Of a stretch of 64,000 bases of DNA, positions 18,790 through 28,092 are shown piece after piece. The stretch's first letter is position 1. The number at the start of each line of letters is the position of its first letter. Both the position numbers and the translations under genes were made by a program. This stretch comes from Marinobacter sp. F4206. Lineage in GTDB: Bacteria; Pseudomonadota; Gammaproteobacteria; Pseudomonadales; Oleiphilaceae. Location: assembly GCF_019392195.1 (NCBI RefSeq), contig NZ_JAHXKI010000002.1:1550001-1614000 (forward strand). The letters are read 5' to 3'. The notes beneath the pieces were generated by a model. It saw only the letters and a list, made by a program, of their open reading frames with translations, ran no database searches and was not told the DNA's origin.

Positions 18790-20886
18790 ATGAGTACCGC
18801 CCACTACGACGTACACGGCAACGTCGCCGTCATTCGACTCGACAATCCACCAGTCAACGGCCTCGGTCTGGCGTTGCGCCAGGGCATTGTGAATGGCATC
18901 CGCCAGGCGGAATCCGATGACGCGGTCAAGGCCGTGGTGTTGATCGGCTCCGACCGCGCCTTTTCCGGCGGCGCCGACATTAGCGAGTTCGGCTCTTCCA
19001 GGGCCACGGCCGAACCCAACCTGAACACCGTGATCAATTACGTAGAAAGCAGCCGCAAACCGGTCATTGCCGCCATCAGCGGCGCCTGCATGGGCGGTGG
19101 CCTGGAACTTGCCCTGGGTAGTCATTACCGCATCGCGAGGCCGGATGCCCAGATTGCCCTGCCGGAAGTCAAACTCGGCCTGCTGCCCGGTGCCGGCGGT
19201 ACCCAGCGCCTGCCCCGGGTCATCGGTGCCGAGCATGCGCTCAACATGATCGTCTCCGGCAGCGTCGTCCCGGCCAAGCAGTTCAAGGGCAGCGCCCTGT
19301 TTGACGAAATCATCGATGGCGAACTGATGGACGCCGCCATTGCCTACGCCACCAAAGTGGTCAGCGAAAACCTGCCGCTGAAAAAAGTGCGCGACCTGAA
19401 GGCCAAGCATCCCAATCCCGAAGGCTTCTTCATGTTCACCCGCAACACCGTGGGTGCCATGGCCAAGAACTACCCGGCCCCGCTGAAGTGTGTCGATGCC
19501 GTGCACGCGGCCGTGACCAAACCTTTCGACAAGGGCATGGAAATCGAACGCGAGGCGTTTCTGAATCTGATGCAGACCCCGGAATCCCGGGCCCTGCGTC
19601 ACGCGTTCTTCTCCGAGCGCCTGACCAGCAAGATCGCCGATGTGCCCTCTGATACCCCGGTGCGTGACATCCAGTCTGTGGGTGTCATCGGTGGTGGCAC
19701 CATGGGCACCGGCATCAGCATCAACTTCCTGAACGCCGGCATTCCGGTCACCCTGGTGGAAATGAAGCAGGAAGGCCTGGACCGCGGTGTCGCCGCCATC
19801 CAGAAAGTCTACGAAGGCCGGGTCAAGAAAGGTCGGATGAGCGAAGACGAGGCCCGCGCCAAGATGGAATTGCTGACGCCGTCGCTCACCTACGACGACC
19901 TGAACAACGTTGATCTGGTGATCGAAGCCGTGTTCGAGGAAATGGGCGTCAAGCAGTCCGTGTTCGAGAAGCTGGACGAGGTCTGCAAGCCCGGCGCGAT
20001 TCTCGCCTCCAACACCTCCACCCTGGACCTGGACAAGATCGCCAGCTTCACCAAGCGCCCGGAAGACGTGATCGGCCTGCACTTTTTCAGCCCGGCGAAC
20101 ATCATGAAGCTGCTGGAAGTGGTGCGTGGTGAGAAGACGGCCAAGGATGTGCTGGCCACTGCCATGAAACTGGCCAAGAAGATCCGGAAAACCGCCGTGG
20201 TGTCCGGCGTCTGCGACGGCTTTATCGGCAACCGCATGATCAACCAGTACCAGCGTGAAGCCCTGCTGATGCTCGAGGAAGGTGCGAGCGTTCAGCAGAT
20301 CGACAAGGCCATCGAGAAATTCGGCTTCGCCATGGGCCCGCTGCGCATGGCCGACCTGGCCGGTGGCGATATCGGCTGGGCCATCCGCAAGCGCCAGTAC
20401 AAGGAAAACCCGGACATGGTGAAGATGGTGGTGGCCGATCGCCTGTGCGAGATGGGCCGCTATGGCCAGAAGACCGGCGCCGGTTTCTACCGCTACGAGC
20501 CGGGCAACCGCAACGCCCTGCACGACCCGGACGTGGACAAGGTGGTGGACGAAGTCCGCACCGAGCTGGGCATCACGCCGCGCAAGATCAGCAACAAGGA
20601 AATCGTTGAGCGTTGTGTCTACGCCCTGGTGAACGAAGGCGCCCAGATTCTGGACGAGGGCATCGCCCAGCGCGCCTCCGACATCGACATGGTCTACCTG
20701 ACCGGTTACGGCTTCCCCGTGTTCCGCGGCGGCCCCATGCACTACGCCGAGGAAGTCGGGCTGCCGAACGTGGTTCGCGCCATGCAGGCCTTCACCGAAG
20801 ACCGCCACACCCAGCCTGGTTTCTGGGAGCCCGCAGCCCTGCTGGCCAAGCGTGCCGAGGAAGGCAAGGGTTTCGATAGCAAATAA
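18790..20886 (+). CDS. Enoyl-CoA hydratase / 3-hydroxyacyl-CoA dehydrogenase fusion (PimF/FadB-like)
   Basis: This 698-residue bifunctional enzyme carries out the second and third steps of beta-oxidation. The N-terminal crotonase domain (about 1-190) has the oxyanion segments GGADISEF and [18 protein letters not shown]. The NAD-binding dehydrogenase domain starts near 295 with [20 protein letters not shown] and has the [15 protein letters not shown] signature, followed by two C-terminal helical domains. AGGGAG precedes the ATG. It is the first gene of an operon with thiolase, two acyl-CoA dehydrogenases and an SDR. The order matches pimF-B-C-D of Rhodopseudomonas palustris, which handles dicarboxylic acids. 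Confidence 0.92.
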   Translation: MSTAHYDVHGNVAVIRLDNPPVNGLGLALRQGIVNGIRQAESDDAVKAVVLIGSDRAFSGGADISEFGSSRATAEPNLNTVINYVESSRKPVIAAISGACMGGGLELALGSHYRIARPDAQIALPEVKLGLLPGAGGTQRLPRVIGAEHALNMIVSGSVVPAKQFKGSALFDEIIDGELMDAAIAYATKVVSENLPLKKVRDLKAKHPNPEGFFMFTRNTVGAMAKNYPAPLKCVDAVHAAVTKPFDKGMEIEREAFLNLMQTPESRALRHAFFSERLTSKIADVPSDTPVRDIQSVGVIGGGTMGTGISINFLNAGIPVTLVEMKQEGLDRGVAAIQKVYEGRVKKGRMSEDEARAKMELLTPSLTYDDLNNVDLVIEAVFEEMGVKQSVFEKLDEVCKPGAILASNTSTLDLDKIASFTKRPEDVIGLHFFSPANIMKLLEVVRGEKTAKDVLATAMKLAKKIRKTAVVSGVCDGFIGNRMINQYQREALLMLEEGASVQQIDKAIEKFGFAMGPLRMADLAGGDIGWAIRKRQYKENPDMVKMVVADRLCEMGRYGQKTGAGFYRYEPGNRNALHDPDVDKVVDEVRTELGITPRKISNKEIVERCVYALVNEGAQILDEGIAQRASDIDMVYLTGYGFPVFRGGPMHYAEEVGLPNVVRAMQAFTEDRHTQPGFWEPAALLAKRAEEGKGFDSK

Positions 20887-20916
20887 CCGGTCCACGAATT
20901 TATTCGGAGAATTATT

Positions 20917-22098
20917 ATGTCCAATGACGTTGTCATCGTATCCACCGCCCGCACGCCCCTGGCCAAGTCCTGGCGCGGCGGCCTGAACATGACCCACGGC
21001 GCCACCCTGGCTGGTCACGCCATCCAGCACGCGGTCGAGCGCTCCAAAGTCGACCCCAACGAAATCGAAGACGTGCTGATGGGCTGCGCCCTGCCCGAAG
21101 GCTCCACCGGTAACGACGTTGCCCGCATGGGCGCCATCCGCGCCGGCCTGCCGGTCACCGTCGGCGGCGCGACCATCAACCGCTTCTGCTCATCCGGCCT
21201 GCAGGCCATCGCCATGGCGGCCCAGCATATTGCTGTGGATAACGTGCCGGTGATGGTCGCCGGTGGTGTGGAATCCATCTCCACCGTGCAGGCCAACGTT
21301 AACCAGAACTACTTCATGGAGCCCTGGCTGGCCAAGAACAAGCCGGAGCTCTACTGGTCCATGCTGGACACCGCCGAAACCGTGGCCAAGCGGTATGGCA
21401 TCAAGAAAGAAGACATGGACGAGTACGGCGTACGCAGCCAGCAACTGGCTACCCAGGCCCGCAAAGACGGCAAATTCGACGACGAAATCGTGCCCATCAC
21501 CACCACCATGGGCGTGGCCGACAAAGCCACCGGCCAGCTGAGCAGCCAGGAAGTCACCGTCAGCCAGGACGAAGGCATCCGCCCGGGCACCAACCTCGAA
21601 GGCGTGAGCAAGATTCGCTCGGCGATGGAAGGCGGCGTGGTCACCGCCGGCAACGCCAGCCAGTTCTCCGACGGCGCCTCCGCCTGTGTTCTGATGGACA
21701 GCAAAGTGGCTGAGCAGCGCGGCGCCACCCCGCTGGGTATTTTCCGTGGCTTTGCTGTCGCCGGTTGTGAGCCCGACGAAATGGGCATCGGTCCGGTCTT
21801 CGCCGTGCCCAAGCTGCTCAAACGCGCCGGCCTGACCGTCGACGACATCGGCCTGTGGGAACTCAACGAAGCCTTTGCGGTTCAGGTGCTGTATTGCCAG
21901 CGCAAACTGGGCATCCCCATGGATCGCCTGAACGTTAACGGCGGCGCCATCGCCGTCGGCCACCCCTACGGCACTACTGGCTCACGTCTGGTTGGTCATG
22001 CGCTGATCGAGGGCAAGCGCCGGGGCGTCAAATACGTCGTGGTTACTATGTGCGTCGGTACTGGCATGGGTGCAGCCGGCCTGTTTGAGGTGGCCTGA
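20917..22098 (+). CDS. Acetyl-CoA C-acyltransferase (thiolase; PimB/FadA-like)
   Basis: This 393-residue thiolase performs the last step of beta-oxidation. The nucleophilic cysteine lies in [16 protein letters not shown] near residue 90. The C-terminal catalytic motifs [19 protein letters not shown] and [17 protein letters not shown] are intact. It starts 30 bp after the hydratase/dehydrogenase gene with GGAGA upstream. A GC-rich hairpin with a short T-run follows the stop and may reduce transcription into the next genes. Confidence 0.93.
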   Translation: MSNDVVIVSTARTPLAKSWRGGLNMTHGATLAGHAIQHAVERSKVDPNEIEDVLMGCALPEGSTGNDVARMGAIRAGLPVTVGGATINRFCSSGLQAIAMAAQHIAVDNVPVMVAGGVESISTVQANVNQNYFMEPWLAKNKPELYWSMLDTAETVAKRYGIKKEDMDEYGVRSQQLATQARKDGKFDDEIVPITTTMGVADKATGQLSSQEVTVSQDEGIRPGTNLEGVSKIRSAMEGGVVTAGNASQFSDGASACVLMDSKVAEQRGATPLGIFRGFAVAGCEPDEMGIGPVFAVPKLLKRAGLTVDDIGLWELNEAFAVQVLYCQRKLGIPMDRLNVNGGAIAVGHPYGTTGSRLVGHALIEGKRRGVKYVVVTMCVGTGMGAAGLFEVA

Positions 22099-22116
22099 CC
22101 CCCTATTCTCCTTCTA

Positions 22117-22153
22117 GCCCCGGCGCTCAAGTGCCTTGTCGCCGGGGCCTTTT
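22117..22153 (+). terminator. Intra-operon hairpin with short T-run
   Basis: A 9-bp perfect stem (GCCCCGGCG / CGCCGGGGC) followed by CTTTTC lies between the thiolase and the first acyl-CoA dehydrogenase. The short T-run suggests a weak or leaky terminator. Confidence 0.6.
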
Positions 22154-22181
22154 CACCTCACGAATACAGCAAAGGTGGTCC

Positions 22182-23369
22182 ATGGATCTCAATTACACCC
22201 CGGAGCAGGAAGCCTTCCGAAGCGAAGTGCGCCAGTTCCTGCAAGACAACCTGCCGGACGACATCCGCGAACGTGTCCAGAAACGCCTGCGCCCGGACAA
22301 AGAAATGACCCAGCGCTGGCAGAAGATCCTGTTCGACCAGGGCTGGGGCGCCTCCACCTGGCCCGAAGAGTTCGGTGGCCCGGGCTGGAGCCCGATCGAA
22401 CAGCTGATCTTCGAAGAAGAATGTGCCCTCGCCGGCGCCCCCCGCCAGCTGGATTTCGGCCTGCGCATGGTTGCCCCGGTGATCATGACCTTCGGCAACG
22501 ACGAACAGAAACAGCGCTTCCTGCCGGGCATCCTCAGTGGCGAGGACTGGTGGTGCCAGGGCTACTCCGAGCCGGGCTCCGGTTCCGACCTGGCGTCCCT
22601 GCGCACCGCTGCCAAGCGCGAAGGCGACCACTACGTCGTCAACGGCCAGAAAACCTGGACCACCCTGGGCCAGCATGCCGACTGGATCTTCTGCCTGGTG
22701 CGCACCAGCACCGAGGGCAAACCCCAGCAGGGCATTTCCTTCCTGCTGATCGATATGAAGACCCCCGGCATTGAGGTTCGCCCCATCATCATGCTGGACG
22801 GCGAGCACGAGATTAACGAAGTCTATTTCGACAACGTGAAGGTGCCGGCCGAAAATCTGGTGGGCGAAGAGAATCAGGGCTGGACCTACGCCAAGTTCCT
22901 GCTCGGCCACGAGCGCACCGGGCTGGCCAACGTCGGCCAGTGGAAGGCACTGATGAAACGCCTGAAGCAAGTGGCCCGGGAAGAACAGGACGGCCAGCGG
23001 CCGCTGATCGAAAATACCCGCTTCCGGGATCGCCTGGCGCAACTGGACGCGGAATTGCGGGCACTGGAGTTAACGGTACTGCGAGTGCTGACCGACAAGC
23101 GCGGTCCCGGCCCTCAGGCCTCGATCCTGAAAATCCGCGGTACCGAAATCGGCCAGCGACTGTTCGAAATGCTGATGGAAGCGACTGGTCACGACGCGAT
23201 CGCCCACATTCCGGAGGCGCTTGAGCTGGACTATACAGGCCCCCGTACCGGCTCCATTGACGCCACACCGGCGGCCGGCGATTACTTCAATATGCGCAAG
23301 CTGTCGATCTTTGGCGGGTCGAACGAGATCCAGCGCAACATCATCGCCCAACTCGTGCTTGGTTTGTAA
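22182..23369 (+). CDS. Acyl-CoA dehydrogenase, PimC-like (large subunit)
   Basis: This 395-residue flavoenzyme subunit starts at MDLNYTPEQEAFR. It has the flavin-contact segments QGYSEPGSGSDLASL and KTWTTLGQHADWIFCL, and the C-terminal IFGGSNEIQRNIIAQLVLGL. At the position of the MCAD catalytic Glu (YEG) it has Gly. A Glu in the HERTG segment near residue 245 aligns with the alternative base of LCAD/IVD-type enzymes. It is paired with a second, shorter acyl-CoA dehydrogenase 9 bp downstream, as in alpha2-beta2 enzymes such as PimCD. The longer in-frame reading from 22131 crosses a hairpin and is rejected. Confidence 0.9.
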   Translation: MDLNYTPEQEAFRSEVRQFLQDNLPDDIRERVQKRLRPDKEMTQRWQKILFDQGWGASTWPEEFGGPGWSPIEQLIFEEECALAGAPRQLDFGLRMVAPVIMTFGNDEQKQRFLPGILSGEDWWCQGYSEPGSGSDLASLRTAAKREGDHYVVNGQKTWTTLGQHADWIFCLVRTSTEGKPQQGISFLLIDMKTPGIEVRPIIMLDGEHEINEVYFDNVKVPAENLVGEENQGWTYAKFLLGHERTGLANVGQWKALMKRLKQVAREEQDGQRPLIENTRFRDRLAQLDAELRALELTVLRVLTDKRGPGPQASILKIRGTEIGQRLFEMLMEATGHDAIAHIPEALELDYTGPRTGSIDATPAAGDYFNMRKLSIFGGSNEIQRNIIAQLVLGL

Positions 23370-23378
23370 GGAGGCGTT

Positions 23379-24527
23379 ATGAATTTTGAACTGACCGAAG
23401 AACAGCAGATGCTCAACGATTCTCTGCGCCGCTTCGTGACCAACGAATACGGGTTCGAGAAACGAGATGAGGTCATTGCCTCTGGCAGGGGCACCGACCC
23501 GGCGACCTGGGCCGCTCTGGCCGAGATGGGATTGTTGGCGTTCACCTTCCCGGAAGACTACGACGGGCTCGGCGGCAACGCCGTCGACACCATGGTGGTG
23601 ATGGAGAACTTTGGCCGCAGCCTCGTGGTTGAGCCATACCTCGCCACGGTGGTGCTGTCCGGAGGCCTGATCCGCGACCACGGCAGCGAGGCCCAGAAGG
23701 CCGACTGCCTGCCGGCGATTGCCAGTGGCGAGCGGCTGATGGCCTTTGCCCACAGCGAGCCCGGTGCTCGCCACAACCTGAGCCACGTGCAGACGACCGC
23801 GCGCAAAGACGGCGACAGTTACCGGATCAGCGGCCACAAAACCGCTGTACTCCATGGCGCCCAGGCCCAGCAGCTGATCGTGTCTGCCCGCACCGACGGT
23901 GCCAGTGGCGACGAACAGGGGCTGTCCCTGTTTCTGGTGGATGCCGCCGCCGAGGGTATCGAAACCCACGATTTCGCCACCCACGACGGTCACCGTACCG
24001 CCGACATCCGGTTCAGCAATGTCGCGGTCAGCGCTGAAAGCCTGATCGGTACCCTTGATGAGGCCTTCCCGGCCATCGAAAAAGCCGTGGATCTGGGCAT
24101 CGCCGCGCTGTGTGCTGAGGCGGTGGGTGCCATGGAAGCCATGAACACCGCCACCCTCGATTACATCAAGACCCGCAAGCAGTTCGGCGTGGCCATTGGC
24201 AAATTCCAGGTGTTGCAGCACCGTATGGCGGATATGTTCATTCAGGCCGAGCAAGCCAAATCCATGGCCATTCTGGCCGCCACCGAAGCGGACTCCGACG
24301 ATCGCGCCCGGCGCCGTGAAGCCCTGTCCATGGCCAAGGCCCTGGTGGGCCAGGCGGCCCGCTATGTCGGCCAGGAAGGCGTACAGCTGCATGGTGGCAT
24401 GGGTGTGACGGACGAGATGTTCGCGGCCCACCTGTTCAAGCGCCTGACTTTGATCAACCTGTTGTTCGGCGATGCCGATCATCATCTGGCCCAGGTCAGC
24501 GATGGCCTGCTGGCCGCCAGCGCCTGA
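23379..24527 (+). CDS. Acyl-CoA dehydrogenase, PimD-like (small subunit)
   Basis: This 382-residue acyl-CoA dehydrogenase paralogue starts MNFELTEEQQMLNDSLRRFV after AAGGAGG. It has FAHSEPGARHNLSHVQT, TRKQFGVAIGKFQVLQHRMADM and GVQLHGGMGVTDEM. The canonical catalytic Glu position near the C-terminus reads FGDAD, so this subunit may not be catalytic by itself. Together with the preceding gene it probably forms a heteromeric dehydrogenase. Confidence 0.9.
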   Translation: MNFELTEEQQMLNDSLRRFVTNEYGFEKRDEVIASGRGTDPATWAALAEMGLLAFTFPEDYDGLGGNAVDTMVVMENFGRSLVVEPYLATVVLSGGLIRDHGSEAQKADCLPAIASGERLMAFAHSEPGARHNLSHVQTTARKDGDSYRISGHKTAVLHGAQAQQLIVSARTDGASGDEQGLSLFLVDAAAEGIETHDFATHDGHRTADIRFSNVAVSAESLIGTLDEAFPAIEKAVDLGIAALCAEAVGAMEAMNTATLDYIKTRKQFGVAIGKFQVLQHRMADMFIQAEQAKSMAILAATEADSDDRARRREALSMAKALVGQAARYVGQEGVQLHGGMGVTDEMFAAHLFKRLTLINLLFGDADHHLAQVSDGLLAASA

Positions 24528-24557
24528 TTCTGGCTGGACCGATAAAAGGAACCGATT

Positions 24558-25331
24558 ATGAGTGTAAAACAGCTACTGGACCTGACCGGCAAGGTCGCGT
24601 TTATCACCGGAGGCTCCCGGGGCCTGGGCCTGCAGATGGCCGAAGCCCTGGGCGAACTGGGTGCCAGCGTCGCCATCAGTGCCCGCAAGCAGCACGAACT
24701 GGATGCCGCCAGGAAGCACCTGGACGGTCTCGGCGTCCGAGTGATCACCGTTGCCGCGGACCTGGGTGATCTGGAGGGCATTCCCGGTGTGGTCGATCAG
24801 GTGGTCAGCCAACTGGGTGACATCGACATTCTGGTCAACAACGCGGGCGCCACCTGGGGCGCACCGGCCGAGGACTACCCGGCCGAGGGCTGGATGAAGG
24901 TAATGAACCTGAACGTTAACGCCAGCTTCTTCCTGACTCAGACCGTCGGCAAGCGTTGCATGATCCCGCGCAAGACCGGCAAGGTGATCAACATTGCCTC
25001 CATCGCCGGTCTGTCCGGAAACCCGGAGGGCATGCAGACCATTGCCTACAACACCAGCAAGGGCGCCATGGTGAACTTTACCCGCGCCCTCGCCGCGGAG
25101 TGGGGCCGGTACAACGTCAACGTGAACGCCCTGTGTCCCGGTTTCTTCCCCTCCAAGATGTCCCAGGGCTTGCTGGACGCCCAGGGTGAGAAGATGCTTG
25201 AGCGCATTCCCCTGAACCGCTTTGGCGGCGAGGAAGACCTCAAGGGCGCCGCCGTGCTGCTGGCCTCTGAAGCCGGCCGTCACATCACCGGGCAATGCCT
25301 GGCGGTCGACGGCGGCACGCTGGTGAGCTAG
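24558..25331 (+). CDS. SDR family oxidoreductase
   Basis: This 257-residue short-chain dehydrogenase has the Rossmann motif TGGSRGLGLQMAEALG near residue 17, NNAGA near 94, the catalytic serine in NIASIAGLSG and the YNTSKGAMVNF catalytic Tyr/Lys pair near 172-176. It is the last gene of the beta-oxidation operon, 30 bp after the small dehydrogenase subunit. It could oxidise a hydroxyacyl-CoA or reduce a keto side-chain intermediate; the substrate is not determined. Confidence 0.92.
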   Translation: MSVKQLLDLTGKVAFITGGSRGLGLQMAEALGELGASVAISARKQHELDAARKHLDGLGVRVITVAADLGDLEGIPGVVDQVVSQLGDIDILVNNAGATWGAPAEDYPAEGWMKVMNLNVNASFFLTQTVGKRCMIPRKTGKVINIASIAGLSGNPEGMQTIAYNTSKGAMVNFTRALAAEWGRYNVNVNALCPGFFPSKMSQGLLDAQGEKMLERIPLNRFGGEEDLKGAAVLLASEAGRHITGQCLAVDGGTLVS

Positions 25332-25482
25332 GCGCCAGGTCGCTCACCTGTGATGGCAATCCGTCGCGGGTGAGCACAACGTTCCTCCTGCGGGAACCTG
25401 GACCGGCTTTCCCGGATCGAAGCATTGTCTATGCTGAAGGCTGCTGCGGTATCGCAATCGAATGCGATCATCGGGATGGAAC

Positions 25483-26325
25483 ATGAAGCCAAGGCTCCTA
25501 TACGCATCGTTTCGCTTTGGTCAGACGACCCTGCTCCTGGCCGTGCTGATCTTTGCATCCTCGGTGATGGCGCAATGCCCCGGGCCAATTGAGCCCGAAG
25601 ACCGGCTGCGGCGGGCAGCGAGCGTTACGGTGACCGGCGCAGGCATCATCACGGCCTGGGGCATCGCCCACTGGGATTATTTCAGCACCCGGCCCAGTGC
25701 GTCATCGGAAGGCTGGTTTGGCCAGGACAGCCCCGAAGGCGGAGCCGATAAGCTGGGCCACCTGTTCACCACCTACGCCACGGCCCAGGGCATCTCCAGC
25801 CTGTTCGAGCACTGGTGTTTCACCCCGGAAGACGCCGCCCGCTATGGCGCCCTGTCCTCGTTCGCCATCCTGGGTTACATGGAGTTGGGGGATGCCTTCA
25901 GCGACTTCGGCTTTTCCTACGAGGATCTGATCGCCAACGCCGCCGGCGCCCTGGCGGGGTACTACCGATACCGCTACCCAAGCCTGGCACGAAAAGTCGA
26001 TCTCCGCTGGGAGGTCGGCGTCAAGCCAAACCAGATTGACCTCACCACCGATTACGACAATTCGAAATACCTGGTGGCACTCAAGCTGAACGGTTTTGAC
26101 ACCTTCAGCCAGGGGTTTCTCCGGCACGTGGAGCTGCACGCCGGCTACTACACCCGGGGCTATTCAGCCCCGGATGAGCCCGATGAGCGCACGCTCTACG
26201 TCGGCATCGGCCTGAACCTGACGGATCTGTTCCGGCGTAACGGATACAGCAAGACCGCCACGTTTCTCAACTACTATCAGCCGCCGGGCACCTACCTCGC
26301 AGCCGAGGAAACCCTGGGCGACTGA
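25483..26325 (+). CDS. DUF2279 (YfiM-like) secreted protein
   Basis: This 280-residue protein begins MKPRLLYASFRFGQTTLLLAVLIFASSVMAQ, a signal peptide or anchor. It contains the DUF2279 core GGADKLGHLFTTYATAQGISSLFEHW with an adjoining hydrophobic stretch (YGALSSFAILGYMELGDAFSDFGFSYEDLIANAAGALAGYY). The C-terminal half alternates hydrophobic and polar residues (ELHAGYYTRGYSAP, ERTLYVGIGLNLTDLF), as in outer-membrane strands. The function is unknown. The start at 25483 is preferred to 25462 because the signal peptide begins there. Confidence 0.75.
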   Translation: MKPRLLYASFRFGQTTLLLAVLIFASSVMAQCPGPIEPEDRLRRAASVTVTGAGIITAWGIAHWDYFSTRPSASSEGWFGQDSPEGGADKLGHLFTTYATAQGISSLFEHWCFTPEDAARYGALSSFAILGYMELGDAFSDFGFSYEDLIANAAGALAGYYRYRYPSLARKVDLRWEVGVKPNQIDLTTDYDNSKYLVALKLNGFDTFSQGFLRHVELHAGYYTRGYSAPDEPDERTLYVGIGLNLTDLFRRNGYSKTATFLNYYQPPGTYLAAEETLGD

Positions 26326-26332
26326 CCGGCCG

Positions 26333-27913
26333 TCAGGCAAGCGCTGTGGCCTGAGCCTCCAGCTCCGGCTGCGTCTGCTCACAGCGATACTGCGCGGCAT
26401 CGAAGCGGCGGGTCTGCTGCCGGAACTGCCAGGTAAAGCCCGGCCAGAGCGTGGTGTTCTTGCCGTTTTCGTTGACGTACCAGCTCTTGCAGCCGGTCTG
26501 CCAGACCGAATCACCCAGCTTGGCGTGGATCGAGGCGTTGTATTGGCTGAACGCCTCCTCCTTGACCTCAACGCTGCGCCAGCCATGGCGGTCCATGGTT
26601 TTCACGGCGTCCAGGATGTACTGGATCTGTGATTCGATCATGTACACCATGGAACTGTGCCCCAGACCGGTATTCGGGCCCATGAGCATGAAGAAATTGG
26701 GGAAACCGGTAATCGCACTGCCCTTGTAGGCCTCGGCGCCCTCCTTCCAGGCATCCAACAGGTCCTGGCCATCACGGCCATGGACCATGCCGGCAGGAAT
26801 CGGATCCTGGGCCTTGAACCCGGTACCGTAGATGATGCAGTCCACCTCCCGCTCATTGCCCTCGCCATCCACAATCACGTTACCGCGCACCTCACGGATG
26901 CCATCGGTGAGCACGTTGACGTGGTCCTGGGCCAGGGCCGGGTAATAGTTGTTGGAGATCAGCACGCGCTTGCAGCCAAAGTGAAAATCCGGTGTCACCT
27001 TCCGGCGCAGTTCCTTGTCCTTGATCTGGCTGCGAATGTGCCGGCGGGCCTGCAGCTCGCCCAGTTTGAGGATGCGCGGGTTGCCGACAAAGCCCAGCAC
27101 CCGGGCTTCCAGCGTCCAGTAGATGCTCTGGCGGAAGGCGTTGAGGGTTTGCGGGAACCGGCGGAACAGGGTTTTCTCGAACGGACGGATCGCCCGGTCC
27201 GGCTTGGGCATGATCCACGGCGGCGTACGCTGGTACAGGTCGAGCCGGGCGGCTTCCCTGGCCACTTCCGGGACGAACTGGATGGCGGAGGCGCCGGTGC
27301 CAATCACCGCCACGCGCTTGCCCCGCAAGTCGTAGCCGTGATCCCAGTCCTGGGAGTGGAAGCTCTTGCCGGTGAAGGTTTCGATACCCTTGATGGCAGG
27401 ATAAGCCGGTGTGCTCAGCCCGCCCATGCCGGAGACGACGATGTCGGCCCGGAAGCGCTCGAAATCCGGCAGGGCCTTGTCGCTGCGGTCCAGCGAATCC
27501 CCGGGTTTGAGTCCCTTGTCCTGCATGTAGGCCCAGAGCTTGGGGCTGTCACAGGTTTCCACGGTCCACTGGGCGCGCTGGTCATCGTAATGGGCGCCGG
27601 CCACGTGGGTATTCAGCTGAATGTGCTCCATCAGGCCGTATTTTTCGGCACACCCGCGCAGATAGTCCTTGATTTCCTGCTGGCGGGCGAACATCCGGCT
27701 CCAGTTCGGGTTCTGCTCGAAGGAGAAGGAGTACAGGGCCGACTGCACGTCACAGGCGCAGCCCGGATAATGGTTTTCGTGCCAAGTGCCGCCGACGTCG
27801 TCGCTCTGTTCGAGAATGACAAAATCGTCGTAGCCGGCTTCCTTGAGTTTGATGCCCATTCCCAATCCGGAGAATCCGGTTCCGATGATGGCGATCTTCG
27901 TTGTCTGGCTCAT
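26333..27913 (-). CDS. Flavin-containing monooxygenase (Baeyer-Villiger type)
   Basis: This 526-residue class B flavin monooxygenase has the FAD-binding GTGFSGLGMGIKL near residue 11 and VAVIGTGASAIQFVPEV (NADPH) near 206. The Baeyer-Villiger fingerprint FxGxxxHxxxW is seen as FTGKSFHSQDW between the two Rossmann motifs. Such enzymes insert oxygen next to ketones using NADPH, often in alkane, cyclic ketone or steroid breakdown. Tandem operator-like repeats lie 70-109 bp upstream, next to the divergent TetR gene at 28224. Confidence 0.92.
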   Translation of the reverse strand: MSQTTKIAIIGTGFSGLGMGIKLKEAGYDDFVILEQSDDVGGTWHENHYPGCACDVQSALYSFSFEQNPNWSRMFARQQEIKDYLRGCAEKYGLMEHIQLNTHVAGAHYDDQRAQWTVETCDSPKLWAYMQDKGLKPGDSLDRSDKALPDFERFRADIVVSGMGGLSTPAYPAIKGIETFTGKSFHSQDWDHGYDLRGKRVAVIGTGASAIQFVPEVAREAARLDLYQRTPPWIMPKPDRAIRPFEKTLFRRFPQTLNAFRQSIYWTLEARVLGFVGNPRILKLGELQARRHIRSQIKDKELRRKVTPDFHFGCKRVLISNNYYPALAQDHVNVLTDGIREVRGNVIVDGEGNEREVDCIIYGTGFKAQDPIPAGMVHGRDGQDLLDAWKEGAEAYKGSAITGFPNFFMLMGPNTGLGHSSMVYMIESQIQYILDAVKTMDRHGWRSVEVKEEAFSQYNASIHAKLGDSVWQTGCKSWYVNENGKNTTLWPGFTWQFRQQTRRFDAAQYRCEQTQPELEAQATALA

Positions 27914-27982
27914 GGCAACCTCGTCTTCCTGTGGCCTGTGCGGCCTTGTCTGTTGTTGTCGATCGCGTCATGATGACGCTGG

Positions 27983-28022
27983 GTAGACACATGTATACAC
28001 AGAAAGGTAGACAGTCGTATAC
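27983..28022. promoter_or_regulatory. Tandem imperfect palindromes upstream of the monooxygenase
   Basis: GTAGACACATGTATAC (27983-27998) and GTAGACAGTCGTATAC (28007-28022) are two copies of an imperfect 16-bp palindrome GTAGAC-N4-GTATAC, starting 24 bp apart. They lie closer to the monooxygenase start (27913) than to the TetR start (28224). They are candidate binding sites for that TetR protein or another dimeric regulator. Confidence 0.6.
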
Positions 28023-28092
28023 TTCAATTCGATCAAAATCTGCCGGTTGGCCCGTACTGACAACGAACTGTCCTGCCCTCCAACATCGGGAA

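Noticed and set aside
18769..21030. A 753-codon minus-strand frame opposite the hydratase/dehydrogenase gene
   Set aside because: It is a shadow of the real bifunctional gene, with no motifs or start signal.
25342..25375. Hairpin GCTCACC/GGTGAGC after the SDR gene
   Set aside because: The loop is 20 nt and no T-run follows, so it is too weak to call a terminator.
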